Position numbers and translations under genes: made by a program. This document shows positions 33,901 to 42,982 of a DNA stretch of 64,000 nucleotides, piece by piece. The stretch is taken from assembly GCA_017550685.1 (NCBI GenBank), contig JAFZOJ010000001.1:1-64000 (forward strand). The letters run 5' to 3'. This stretch comes from Treponema sp. (GTDB lineage Bacteria; Spirochaetota; Spirochaetia; Treponematales; Treponemataceae). Each line of letters opens with the position of its first letter. Position 1 is the first letter of the stretch. The notes under the pieces were generated by a model. That model did no database searches. It was not told the origin of the DNA and was given only the letters and a program-made list of their open reading frames with translations.

Positions 33901-35270
33901 TTTCCACTTTTTCAAGTTATAATGAACCTATGGTGAGTTTTGACAATCCTGATTTTGTGCTTTCTATTATTAAGGAAGCCAAAATTGGATTATGGAAAAT
34001 TGAAACAGAAGACAATAAGCCTCAGAGGCTCTACGCAAACGACACTGTTTACAAGCTGCTTGGAGTGGACGGTTCTAAACTAAGTCCCGAAGATTATTAC
34101 AAAGCCTGTTTTGATAAAATCGAAAAGAATGATAAGGCAAACCTCCGCAAAGCGTTCCGCAGAATGATGAATGGAAACTTTACCGAAGCACAATTTGCCT
34201 TTACTGTTTCTCCAAAGAAAACGCTTTATTTTAAGGTAGCGGGCTTTAAAAATAGCTCCGGCAAAAAAGTTACCCGATACGAAGGTGTTGTCCGTGATAT
34301 AACAAACATTGTTAAACTGCAGCAAAAGTCCGAGCGACAGGAAATGCAGCTTACAAAATACAATAATTCAGAAATTACTTTCTTTGGAATTGCGCAGGCA
34401 CTCTTCCACGATTTTGAAAGCGTTTATTATGTAAACATTCATACCGGACAGTATTCAGAATATATCGGGCACGGAACGTTTAAGGAATTTAAATTTGCAA
34501 CCAAGGGCGAAAACTTTTATGAAGAATCCATAAAAAATATTCCTTCTGCAATTTATATTGCCGACCAAAAACGTGTTATAGATTTTATTTCAAAAGAAAA
34601 CATTATACCGGCCATGCTTGCCCGTAAAACAATTTCCATTCGTTACAGGATTGTTATTAAGGGCGAACCGCTCTTTTACAGGCTTACAGCCGCTCCTTCT
34701 GTTGAGCAGGACAGCGACCACTATATTATTGGTGTTCAGAATATAGAAGAAAACGTAAAGCAGGAAAAAGAATATGCAGAGCGCATACGGGCAGCTACAG
34801 AAATGGCTAATTCTGATGCACTTACCGGTGTAAAAAACCGTCTTGCCTACGAGCGGGCCGAAGAACGCATGAACGAAGAAATTGCAGGAGGTACTATCAG
34901 CCCTTTTGCAATCGGCGTATTTGATGTAAACAACCTTAAAAAAACAAACGACAAATATGGTCACGAAGCCGGTGATGTTTTAATCTGTGAATCTGCCAAG
35001 CTTATCTGTGCGGCTTTTTCACATAGTCCGGTTTTCAGAATTGGTGGTGATGAATTTGCCGTTATTATGATTGGTGCAGACTTTTTTGACCGCGAAAAAA
35101 TAATTTCTAAATTCCGAAAGATTGCTTCGAAAAACAAAAAGGAAGGACGGGCTGTTGTTTCTTCCGGTTTTGCAGATTTTGTTTTCTCAAGCGACCTTAA
35201 GGTTATTGACGTTTTTGACCGCGCCGATGCCAAAATGTACGAAAATAAAAAGAAGCTGAAGAAGAAATAG
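33897..35270 (+). CDS. GGDEF diguanylate cyclase with PAS-like N-terminus
   Basis: 457 aa, no membrane segments or signal peptide, so cytoplasmic. Residues about 15-135 resemble a PAS domain with a PAC tail ([14 protein letters not shown]). A second sensor-like region follows, then an [19 protein letters not shown] linker and the GGDEF domain with the intact active site [12 protein letters not shown] and [11 protein letters not shown]. No RxxD inhibitory site is seen upstream of GGDEF, so product inhibition is probably absent. It should make c-di-GMP. The start is taken as GTG 33897, overlapping the metK stop by 4 bp; ATG 33930 is possible. Confidence 0.88.
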   Translation: MISTFSSYNEPMVSFDNPDFVLSIIKEAKIGLWKIETEDNKPQRLYANDTVYKLLGVDGSKLSPEDYYKACFDKIEKNDKANLRKAFRRMMNGNFTEAQFAFTVSPKKTLYFKVAGFKNSSGKKVTRYEGVVRDITNIVKLQQKSERQEMQLTKYNNSEITFFGIAQALFHDFESVYYVNIHTGQYSEYIGHGTFKEFKFATKGENFYEESIKNIPSAIYIADQKRVIDFISKENIIPAMLARKTISIRYRIVIKGEPLFYRLTAAPSVEQDSDHYIIGVQNIEENVKQEKEYAERIRAATEMANSDALTGVKNRLAYERAEERMNEEIAGGTISPFAIGVFDVNNLKKTNDKYGHEAGDVLICESAKLICAAFSHSPVFRIGGDEFAVIMIGADFFDREKIISKFRKIASKNKKEGRAVVSSGFADFVFSSDLKVIDVFDRADAKMYENKKKLKKK

Positions 35271-35911
35271 TGCTGTCGCCCGATCAGATTACACAAATAA
35301 TGGAACGTCTCAAAAAGGCTAATCCCAGTCCAAAGTCGGAGCTGGAATATGTAAACCCGTATACACTGCTGGTGGCGGTTGTGCTTTCGGCTCAGGCTAC
35401 GGACAAGAGTGTAAACCTTGCAACCCGCAGTCTTTTTAAGGTTGCAGACACTCCGCAGAAAATGCTTAAACTGGGCTACGACGGACTTATTCCATATATC
35501 AAATCTATAGGACTTTATAAATCCAAGGGCGCGCACATAATCAAGCTTTCACAGCAGCTTATTCAGGATTTTGACAGCACGGTTCCCGATGACCGCGATA
35601 AGCTTATGACACTTGCAGGAGTTGGACGAAAAACAGCAAATGTTGTACTCAACGTAATTTTTCATAAGCCTACAATGCCTGTGGACACACATCTTTTGCG
35701 TATCTGCCCCAAGATAGGACTTGCCCAGGGCACTACTCCAGAGCAGGTTGAACAGTCACTTTTGGAACGGATTCCGGCAAAATACCTGCAGGATGCACAT
35801 CACTGGCTACTTTTGCACGGCCGATATGTCTGTACGGCTAGAAATCCTAAGTGCAATGAGTGTATAATAAAGGATATTTGTGAAAGATTGTCGGGTCAAG
35901 CCCGACAATGA
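35270..35911 (+). CDS. nth: Endonuclease III (base-excision DNA glycosylase/AP lyase)
   Basis: 213 aa. Removes oxidised pyrimidines. The helix-hairpin-helix LAGVGRKTANVVLN contains the catalytic Lys, and VDTHLLRIC the catalytic Asp. Four cysteines near the end (C-x6-C-x2-C-x5-C, CTARNPKCNECIIKDIC) hold the 4Fe-4S cluster. The start is GTG overlapping the previous stop by 1 bp. The last eight residues (CERLSGQARQ region) and the stop codon come from a family A palindromic repeat, so the native C-terminus has been replaced. Confidence 0.95.
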   Translation: MLSPDQITQIMERLKKANPSPKSELEYVNPYTLLVAVVLSAQATDKSVNLATRSLFKVADTPQKMLKLGYDGLIPYIKSIGLYKSKGAHIIKLSQQLIQDFDSTVPDDRDKLMTLAGVGRKTANVVLNVIFHKPTMPVDTHLLRICPKIGLAQGTTPEQVEQSLLERIPAKYLQDAHHWLLLHGRYVCTARNPKCNECIIKDICERLSGQARQ

Positions 35912-35912
35912 C
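35886..35912. repeat. Family A palindrome forming the nth 3' end
   Basis: Arms TTGTCGGG/CCCGACAA with TCAAG in the middle. It encodes the final residues of Nth and supplies its TGA; the mscS ribosome site follows 4 bp later. Confidence 0.85.
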
Positions 35913-35927
35913 ATAGGAGTTTTTATA

Positions 35928-36785
35928 ATGGACGAAGTATCTGAAGGATTTAAAAGCGCAGGCAGCTCATTTATGGAGCAGACCTCATCATTTATAAACT
36001 GGGTAAAAGGTTTTCTTACCTGGGAAAATCTTTTTAAGGTTATAGGTGCACTTATAATCATTTTTATTTTCTGGATTATTTACAGAATAATTGTACGTGG
36101 AATTAAAAAGGTTCCGGAAAAGAAGCTGCCAAAAGCTCGTTCCCTTATCCTTATAAAATTCCTTCATTATGTTTTTTACATAATTGTCGTAATGTATGTT
36201 TTAAGTTTGTTTGGTGTTAAGCTTGGTGCCATCTGGGGCGCTGCCGGAATTGCCGGAGTTGCAATCGGTTTTGCTGCACAAACAAGCGTAAGCAACCTTA
36301 TAAGCGGACTTTTTGTAATTACAGAAGGTGCAATCAAAATTGGCGATACAATCATCGTAGACGGAATTACCGGTGTTGTAGATTCAATCAACCTTATTTC
36401 TGTTACAGTTCACACACTTGATAACGAAATGGTTCGTATTCCAAACTCTACAATCATCAATACAAATTTGATGAACAAATCGTTCCACTCAAAGCGCCGT
36501 CTTACAGTAACCTGCCCTATTGCATACGGAAACGATCTTCAGCTTGCACTGGACACATACCTCAAGGCTGCCGCTTCCTGCCCTACTGTATTAAAGGATC
36601 CTGCTCCTGCCGCATGGATTAATCAGTTTGGCGATTCCGGAATTGATATTACTGTTGCTGTTTGGTTTGACCCTAAGGATTTCTTACAGACCAAGAGCGA
36701 CCTGCATATTGCAATCACAAGAGAAAAGGCTGCCGTAGGACTTGAAACTCCATTCAATCGTCTGGATGTTTCCATGGTAAAATAA
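35928..36785 (+). CDS. Small-conductance mechanosensitive channel (MscS family)
   Basis: 285 aa. Inner-membrane channel that opens under hypo-osmotic shock. Two or three N-terminal helices, then the conserved pore helix region GAAGIAGVAIGFAAQTSVSNLISGLFVI, followed by the beta domain (IKIGDTIIVDGITGVVDSINLISV, MVRIPNSTIINTNLMNKS) and a C-terminal alpha/beta domain. ATG 35928 follows AGGAG; the longer frame to 35880 runs through the palindromic repeat and is rejected. The stop is followed within 2 bp by the HD gene. Confidence 0.93.
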   Translation: MDEVSEGFKSAGSSFMEQTSSFINWVKGFLTWENLFKVIGALIIIFIFWIIYRIIVRGIKKVPEKKLPKARSLILIKFLHYVFYIIVVMYVLSLFGVKLGAIWGAAGIAGVAIGFAAQTSVSNLISGLFVITEGAIKIGDTIIVDGITGVVDSINLISVTVHTLDNEMVRIPNSTIINTNLMNKSFHSKRRLTVTCPIAYGNDLQLALDTYLKAAASCPTVLKDPAPAAWINQFGDSGIDITVAVWFDPKDFLQTKSDLHIAITREKAAVGLETPFNRLDVSMVK

Positions 36786-36786
36786 A

Positions 36787-38004
36787 ATGGACGACAGCTC
36801 CACAAACTTTTTTCAGGCTTATGACTGGGACACAATGATGAAACAGCATCCTGTGCCCCAGGATCCGGCCGCTTTTTACGATATAAAAAAATACCACAAA
36901 ATTCTTTCTCCCGATTATCCTGATTTTCTGGATCGTTATCTTGAATTGCCTTCTTTAAAAAGGCTTGCAGGGGTCGGGCTATTATGCGGTACAGACTGGA
37001 CAAAGCTTTATAACAACCGCTTTTATTATTCACGTCTGGACCACTCAGTTGGCGTTGCACTTATTATCTGGCATTTTACTCACGACAAGGCTCAGACCCT
37101 GGCCGGACTTTTTCACGATGCTTCTACTCCGGTTTTTTCACACGTTTCTGATTTCAGGAAGGGGGACGCGCTTACTCAAACTGCAACAGAGGCACCAAAT
37201 GAAAATCTTTTGAAAAATGATAAGGCTTTGTGCGGGCTGCTTGCAGAAGATGAGCTGACAGTCGATCAGATTTGCGATTACCACATTTATCCTGTTGCCG
37301 ACAACGAAATTCCTCAGCTTAGTGCCGACCGCCTTGAATACATGTTTCCTTCGGGAATGGCACTGGACGGCAGCTGGGATTTATCTTCGATAGAACGCGC
37401 TTACAATGATATAGTAGTTCTGAAAAATGAAGACGGTAAGGATGAAATTGGATTCAAAACTTTGGAAATTGCCGAAGACTATTGCCGCCGTTTTTGCATG
37501 ATTGGTCACATTCTGCAGCTGAACGAAAACAAGCTTACACTTCACATGCTTGGACAGATTATGAATATGGCAGTTGAACAGGGAGTGCTGCAAGAAGAAG
37601 ATTTTATGAATAAGAGTGAGAGAGAGATTATGGATAAGCTGGAACATATAGCGGCCCTTCGAGAGCCTCAGGGACCGCATGGCATAGGACAGGGACCGCA
37701 TGGCATAGGACAGGGACCGCAAATCCAACTCACCCGCCTTTACCGTACTTTTCGCACTATGACAAAAATTGAACATACCAACCACGCACTGCCCACCGAT
37801 GAATATTTCTGTGTTTCGCTGAATGTAAAACAAAGATATATTGATCCACTGGTTATAGTGCCAACAAAAGGGCCCTTCGACAGGCTCAGGGACCACACTT
37901 CGCAAACATCCCGCCTTTCCCAAATCTCGCCATTTGCACACAAAATCATCGAAGATTTTAAGGCCTACAGCGACACTGCATACGGATGCGTAAAACTAAT
38001 CTAA
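36787..38004 (+). CDS. HD-domain phosphohydrolase
   Basis: 405 aa, cytoplasmic. HD signature: YSRLDHSVGVALI, then TLAGLFHDASTPVFSHVSDF with the metal-binding His-Asp, and later EIPQLSADRLEYMF, as in YpgQ/dNTPase-related hydrolases. The substrate is unknown; nucleotides are likely. Two repeat-derived insertions lie in its C-terminal part: residues about 289-312 with GPHGIGQ twice, and residues about 362-370. Both keep the frame open. Confidence 0.88.
   Translation: MDDSSTNFFQAYDWDTMMKQHPVPQDPAAFYDIKKYHKILSPDYPDFLDRYLELPSLKRLAGVGLLCGTDWTKLYNNRFYYSRLDHSVGVALIIWHFTHDKAQTLAGLFHDASTPVFSHVSDFRKGDALTQTATEAPNENLLKNDKALCGLLAEDELTVDQICDYHIYPVADNEIPQLSADRLEYMFPSGMALDGSWDLSSIERAYNDIVVLKNEDGKDEIGFKTLEIAEDYCRRFCMIGHILQLNENKLTLHMLGQIMNMAVEQGVLQEEDFMNKSEREIMDKLEHIAALREPQGPHGIGQGPHGIGQGPQIQLTRLYRTFRTMTKIEHTNHALPTDEYFCVSLNVKQRYIDPLVIVPTKGPFDRLRDHTSQTSRLSQISPFAHKIIEDFKAYSDTAYGCVKLI
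37652..37722. repeat. Family B repeat with 21-bp tandem duplication, inside the HD gene
   Basis: CTTCGAGAGCCTCAGGGACC start, followed by a 21-bp unit (beginning CAGGGACCGCATGG) present twice plus a partial third, encoding GPHGIGQ repeats. Confidence 0.8.
37870..37896. repeat. Family B repeat, second copy inside the HD gene
   Basis: GGCCCTTCGACAGGCTCAGG core followed by GACCAC. It encodes a GPFDRLRDH peptide in the HD protein. Confidence 0.75.
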
Positions 38005-38080
38005 CAAAATACTAGAGAATTTAAGCATCATACTATATAATAGATAAAATCAACTGACAAAAAACACAGGAGAATTATTT

Positions 38081-38710
38081 ATGAATAATTTCATCTTTTT
38101 AGGACCACCGGGAGCAGGTAAAGGTTCCCTCGCCGTAAAAGTAGCAGAGGATTACAAGATTCCACACATTTCTACAGGCGATATTTTCCGTGCCAACATT
38201 AAGGCTCAGACTCCGCTTGGAGTAAAGGTTAAGGCTATTATTGATTCCGGTTCACTTGTAAGCGACGAACTTACTTTTGAACTTGTAAAGGACCGCCTTG
38301 CTCAGGATGACTGCAAGAACGGATACATTCTTGACGGATTCCCACGCACAATTCCTCAGGCAGAAATGCTCGAAGGTCTTGTTTCTGACGTAAAGGTTGT
38401 AAACTTTGAAATTAAGGACGAAATTGTAATCCGCCGTCTTTCTACACGCCGTGTATGTAAAGCCTGTGGTGCAAACTTTAACGTGCTTACACTTCCTCCA
38501 AAGGTAGAAGGTATCTGCGACAAGTGTGGCGGAGAACTCTACCAGCGTGATGATGACAAGCAGGAATCTATCCTTCACCGTATGGATGTTTACCGCGAGC
38601 AGACAGAACCGCTCATCAACTTCTATAAGAACAAGGGTAAGATTACCGACCTGGATGCATCTATTGAAACAGATGTATTGCTTGGTAAGTTTAAAGAATT
38701 GTTTAAATAA
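38081..38710 (+). CDS. adk: Adenylate kinase
   Basis: 209 aa. Converts AMP + ATP to 2 ADP. Visible: P-loop LGPPGAGKGSLAVKVAE, AMP-binding STGDIFRANI and LDGFPRTIPQAE, and a long LID with four Cys (CKACG...CDKCG) that binds zinc structurally. AGGAG lies before the ATG, and a TATAAT at 38036-38041 with a weak -35 may give it its own promoter. Confidence 0.97.
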   Translation: MNNFIFLGPPGAGKGSLAVKVAEDYKIPHISTGDIFRANIKAQTPLGVKVKAIIDSGSLVSDELTFELVKDRLAQDDCKNGYILDGFPRTIPQAEMLEGLVSDVKVVNFEIKDEIVIRRLSTRRVCKACGANFNVLTLPPKVEGICDKCGGELYQRDDDKQESILHRMDVYREQTEPLINFYKNKGKITDLDASIETDVLLGKFKELFK

Positions 38711-38712
38711 CA

Positions 38713-38741
38713 GATTGTCGGGTCATGCCCGGCAATGACAC
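38713..38741. repeat. Family A palindrome between adk and the convergent paralogue gene
   Basis: Arms TTGTCGGG and CCCGGCAA (one wobble) around TCATG. It separates two converging genes and could act as an RNA hairpin for both, though without a U-run. Confidence 0.75.
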
Positions 38742-41700
38742 TAATTTGTTATCTGAATGTCAAACTTGAGTTTGAACTCTTTGGAGCGGATGTATTTTTC
38801 GAACCGGAGTGAAGACTCAAGTTTGTATTTTGAGTACTTTCCTAAAACCGGCGTAATTTCAAAATCAAGCTGGAAATAAAAACTATCGTTCAAATAGCAC
38901 GAAGCAAAAATATCATAAAAGCGTTCAAGATGTCTTAAATCAGGAAGCTTTACTAAAACCGTATCATATTCAAGAGCAATATCATAACCCGCATAAAGCG
39001 CAACTCGTGGAAAATACAGTCGCCAGAATCCGTTTTGAATTTCCATACCTGCAAGGAGCATCTGTGCATAAGCATCTACAGCCTTGCCGTTGGTAAAGAA
39101 GAGTTCTGCATGAACCGTAGTCGGCAGACTCAAAATTATATTATTGTAATTCTGTACCGGAATTAAAAAAGGAATTTCCCCTGTTCCAAAAACTCCAAGG
39201 TTAATCTGGAACGGATTCCATTCTCCCCATTTCCACGAAGAAACCATTTTACCGCCCGCAGAAATGCCAAGCTTTTTAAGCGGAGAAAGTCCGTACTGAT
39301 GAATGTTTGAATAATTGAAAAAGGCCTGGGTCTGCCACATCCTGTAGGAATGAGAAAAATCAGGCCAGCCGCTCAGGTTTGGAAAAAGCTCTGTCTGAGT
39401 CATGTCCCAGTAGGTTGTAGAAGAAAGCAGCGAGCATGAAAAATCAAAATAAAAACGCCTGAACATCATGCCAAGCGGAATGCTGAACTTAACATCGGTA
39501 AAGGCAGAAAAAGTGTACTCCCCTACATCGTTAAACTTAAAGATTGCAGTGGCAACAATGTCGGCAGGTGTAGACGTGTTTTTATAATACAACCCTACCG
39601 CAGAGTCCTTGCTCAATTCAATTTTTTCGGCACGCAGCTTGTCCTTGGCCTTCTGATCGGCATTAAAGATTTCTGTAAAATCCAGAGGAACAAAGCCCTT
39701 GGCAGCAGAAATAAGGAACTCGTTGTTTTCCCACGGATCGGAGCTTGTCTTAAATGCGGCACCAAGTCCAGGCGCAGTTTTTACACCTTCATCAAGGGTA
39801 ATATCACGAACCGGCATAAAGAACGAGAACGATCCCTTCTTTTTCATGTACTTCCATGGAGAATAGTTTCCGTTCGTAATCTGTATGTCCTCGGTCTGAG
39901 GCTGTGGGTAAGGAATTTCATTATGCGAATAAGAAATGAGTGCTTCGGTGAAAGATATGTCGTTCAGATTTATGTATCTGATTTCGGAATACTTGTATCT
40001 GTTGGAGGCATAATACAGGTGGCAGTTGTACATGGCTCCCGAGCTGCAGCCGCCGTAAAAGTCTCCGGTTGTAATAATTGAACGAACCGGCACGGAATTT
40101 TCATCAAAGAAAAGCCAGCCTGTGCGCACAAAGGACGGATAATTCTGGAGCACATAATCGTACAAAAGGCAGAAGCTTTTTTCGCGTGTATTTCTTTTGC
40201 CGGAAACTTCGGCATAGTCTGCAAAACGCAGGTTACGTATTTCCAGGGTTTCTACAAGAAAGCTGTCTATGCTGCGGCCGTTGGAAATTGTGTACAAATC
40301 TTCGGTATTGGGGTTTCCGTTTTCCGGAGCAATATCCGAAATCATTATGAGCCATTCTTTTCCCTGATGAACAAGGCAGGCAAAATAGTTTTTTCCCAAA
40401 GGTGCAAAAGAAGCAGGGTTACAGGCTTTGCCAAACTGACGTGAATAAACAAGACGGCTGGTAGAATTATCAAAACCAAGCAGGGCATTCATTTCGTGCG
40501 ATTCGTAAATCTTTAAGCAGGAACCGCCCTGGCGAGTGTCGTTTCCGATAATTCCATAATGTCCGTCCTGCAGGATAACCACAGAAGCGTCGCGCATTGC
40601 ATAGGATTCGGAAAGGAATTTTCTCTGCTTAAGGTCGAATATGCGCACGGCATCTTTTTCAAACTTTTCTCGCTCCCCGCCTTTGATGTACGAAACCACA
40701 AGAAAGCGACCGCACGGAGAAACTGTAAGATTGGTTATTCCCTTGGCAAGAAAAAGCAGCTGCTTAAAGTTTTCATATTCGTAGGAGCCCGAAATATCTA
40801 CTTCTTCCTTAAGGTCGTCATACCAGACAAGGCCGTAATTTGTACTGACTATGAATTTATAATTTGAATCGTAGTCAATTTTCATCATGGCCTTGCTGCC
40901 GTCCTGGTCAGGTTCGGGAAGCTTATCGGGCACAGGAATTGCTTGTATAAATTCCTGCCATGCATCGTTCATGTCCTGGCCATAAACCTTAAGGAATATT
41001 TTTTTGTCCAGATGAAAGAATTGTAATTTACCGCATTCCTGCCAGTATTCACCAAATTTTTCAAAGCCCCATTTCTGCTGGATGTAGGCATAAAAAGCAG
41101 CGGCGGCAATATAGTCGGTTTTGTTTCCGGGGTAAATATCGTAGGCACCGGTTGTCTGCAGGATGGAAGGAAACTTTCCTTCTACCTTGGCCTGCATCAA
41201 AGACTGAATGTTCCAGTTATCGTAAAGAATTCCTTCGCGTGCATTTTCATCAGTGGAATAAACGGCGCCTTCCAAAAAAGAATAAGGCATATTAAAAAGC
41301 GCAGCCGGCTGAAACGAATCTCCAAGAAAATGCCTTGCCACAAAATCCATTGCCTTGGTGCGCACCGACTGACTTACCGCTCTGTTAACCTCGTGTGAAA
41401 ATAAATCAATTAAACCGTTGTCATAAAAGCTGGAGCCCGGCCTGTCCACCGCATCAAACACAACAATTCTGTTATAAGGAGAAGCCGTATATTTTACCGA
41501 AAGAGTATCCGAGTCCGGGGAAATTACAACTGTTGTCCTAAAGTCATAATTGCAGCAAAAAACTTCTTTTGCCTTGGTATAAATGGAATCGGCCAAAGTT
41601 GAAAGCTCAACCGCTGTCTGCTTAGATTCTTCGGGAAACAGAAAATCAAAATACTGAGTAGAAATGACGTTTACAGTACGCGGCTTTACCATTTGACCAC

Positions 41701-41755
41701 AATAAAGCCACGTACATAAGAAAAATAAAAGCAGGCAGTTTAATGCTTTTTTCAT
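38741..41755 (-). CDS. Exported paralogue of the HELTH protease with damaged active site
   Basis: 1004 aa. Same plan as the protein at 19680-22532: signal peptide, gluzincin-like domain, propeller strands (LTVSPCGRFLVVSYIKG), and a strand-rich C-terminal region (about 690-1004) like an outer-membrane barrel. Local similarity is clear: IQSLMQAKVEGKFPSI here versus LQMLRQAKIEGQFPSY there. The zinc motif, however, reads HEVNR (121-125), so the second zinc His is Arg; the downstream Glu (E162, FLEGAVYS) is kept. Catalysis is therefore doubtful and a binding or regulatory role is inferred. ATGA overlap with the argD stop. Confidence 0.8.
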   Translation of the reverse strand: MKKALNCLLLFFLCTWLYCGQMVKPRTVNVISTQYFDFLFPEESKQTAVELSTLADSIYTKAKEVFCCNYDFRTTVVISPDSDTLSVKYTASPYNRIVVFDAVDRPGSSFYDNGLIDLFSHEVNRAVSQSVRTKAMDFVARHFLGDSFQPAALFNMPYSFLEGAVYSTDENAREGILYDNWNIQSLMQAKVEGKFPSILQTTGAYDIYPGNKTDYIAAAAFYAYIQQKWGFEKFGEYWQECGKLQFFHLDKKIFLKVYGQDMNDAWQEFIQAIPVPDKLPEPDQDGSKAMMKIDYDSNYKFIVSTNYGLVWYDDLKEEVDISGSYEYENFKQLLFLAKGITNLTVSPCGRFLVVSYIKGGEREKFEKDAVRIFDLKQRKFLSESYAMRDASVVILQDGHYGIIGNDTRQGGSCLKIYESHEMNALLGFDNSTSRLVYSRQFGKACNPASFAPLGKNYFACLVHQGKEWLIMISDIAPENGNPNTEDLYTISNGRSIDSFLVETLEIRNLRFADYAEVSGKRNTREKSFCLLYDYVLQNYPSFVRTGWLFFDENSVPVRSIITTGDFYGGCSSGAMYNCHLYYASNRYKYSEIRYINLNDISFTEALISYSHNEIPYPQPQTEDIQITNGNYSPWKYMKKKGSFSFFMPVRDITLDEGVKTAPGLGAAFKTSSDPWENNEFLISAAKGFVPLDFTEIFNADQKAKDKLRAEKIELSKDSAVGLYYKNTSTPADIVATAIFKFNDVGEYTFSAFTDVKFSIPLGMMFRRFYFDFSCSLLSSTTYWDMTQTELFPNLSGWPDFSHSYRMWQTQAFFNYSNIHQYGLSPLKKLGISAGGKMVSSWKWGEWNPFQINLGVFGTGEIPFLIPVQNYNNIILSLPTTVHAELFFTNGKAVDAYAQMLLAGMEIQNGFWRLYFPRVALYAGYDIALEYDTVLVKLPDLRHLERFYDIFASCYLNDSFYFQLDFEITPVLGKYSKYKLESSLRFEKYIRSKEFKLKFDIQITN

Positions 41756-42927
41756 TTTTTGCAGAACAGATCCATTACGCGGCGGAAAATTCCAAGCCCT
41801 TCATTGATTTCTTTATCCGTAATATTCAACGGAGGAAGGAATCTTACGACATCGGTTCCTGCAGTTGTTACACAAAGGCCTTCTTCCAGACACTTCTTTT
41901 TAATGTCTGCAGGATTTACAGATGAATCTATCTGAATACCAATCATAAGTCCGCGACCTCTGATTTCCTTTACAATAGGAAGATTCCAGCTGCTTATTGC
42001 ACCACGGATATAATCTCCGGCGTGATTAACACGTGCAAGAAAATCAGGATCACTTACAGTCTGTGCAACTACACAACCTGCGGCACAAGCCAGAGGGTTA
42101 CCTGCAAAGGTCGACTGATGATCTCCTGCAACAAAAACATTGGCTGCCTTGCCGCGGAAAAGACAGGCTCCCATAGGGATACCGCCTGCAATACCTTTGG
42201 CCAAAGTTACAACCTCCGGTTCAAAACCAAGAGCATCACTTGCAAGGAAGGTTCCGGTTCTGCCTATTCCGGTCTGAACCTCGTCTGCCATTACAATTGC
42301 ACCAGCCTCGCGGGCCGCCTTGGCAGCAGCATTAATCCAGTCTTTATCCAGAAGGTTTACTCCGCCTTCTCCCTGAATGCACTCTACAAAAAGAGCTGCA
42401 GTTGTATCATCAAAAGCATCTTTAAGGTCGTCGTAATTATTTGCGCGGATTGTCTTAAAGCCTGCAGGGTATGGAGCAAAGCATTCTGGATGGAAAACAT
42501 CCTGGCCTGTAGCAGTAAGAGTTGCAAGTGTTCTTCCGTGGAAAGAGCTTTTAAGGGTTACAATTGTATTTCTTTTTGCTCCACCATTTAAGTAACCGTA
42601 TTTGCGTGCAAGCTTGATTGCGGCTTCGTTTGCTTCGGCTCCGGAATTTCCAAAATAGCCTTTTTCAAAACCTGTGATTGTAAGCAGGGCATCTGCAAAA
42701 TCAAGACCTGTATCGCTTAAAAAATAATTTGAGATATGGAGCTGACGTTTAGCCTGACGCGAGATGGCGGTCACCAGAGGTTTATAAGCGTGACCAAGGC
42801 AGTTTACACCAATACCAGACAAAAAGTCGATGTACTTTTTACCATTAACATCCCAGAGAGTAGAGCTTTTGCCCTTCTGGAATACAACATCAAAGCTTCC
42901 GTAATTGTTAAGAATTTTCTTTTCCAT
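41752..42927 (-). CDS. argD: Acetylornithine/related class III aminotransferase
   Basis: 391 aa. PLP enzyme of arginine (or lysine) synthesis, cytoplasmic. Motifs: YIDFLSGIGVNCLGHAY, YFGNSGAEANEAAIKLARK, IVMADEVQTGIGRTG, and the PLP-lysine block TLAKGIAGGIPMGACLF. No other arg genes are nearby. Its stop overlaps the ATG of the protease paralogue, an odd partner. The precise substrate is inferred from similarity to ArgD. Confidence 0.9.
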   Translation of the reverse strand: MEKKILNNYGSFDVVFQKGKSSTLWDVNGKKYIDFLSGIGVNCLGHAYKPLVTAISRQAKRQLHISNYFLSDTGLDFADALLTITGFEKGYFGNSGAEANEAAIKLARKYGYLNGGAKRNTIVTLKSSFHGRTLATLTATGQDVFHPECFAPYPAGFKTIRANNYDDLKDAFDDTTAALFVECIQGEGGVNLLDKDWINAAAKAAREAGAIVMADEVQTGIGRTGTFLASDALGFEPEVVTLAKGIAGGIPMGACLFRGKAANVFVAGDHQSTFAGNPLACAAGCVVAQTVSDPDFLARVNHAGDYIRGAISSWNLPIVKEIRGRGLMIGIQIDSSVNPADIKKKCLEEGLCVTTAGTDVVRFLPPLNITDKEINEGLGIFRRVMDLFCKK

Positions 42928-42982
42928 ATCTATTACCTCTAGCTGTGATTATGACATTTTTTAAGGGGAAATGCAAATCCCC

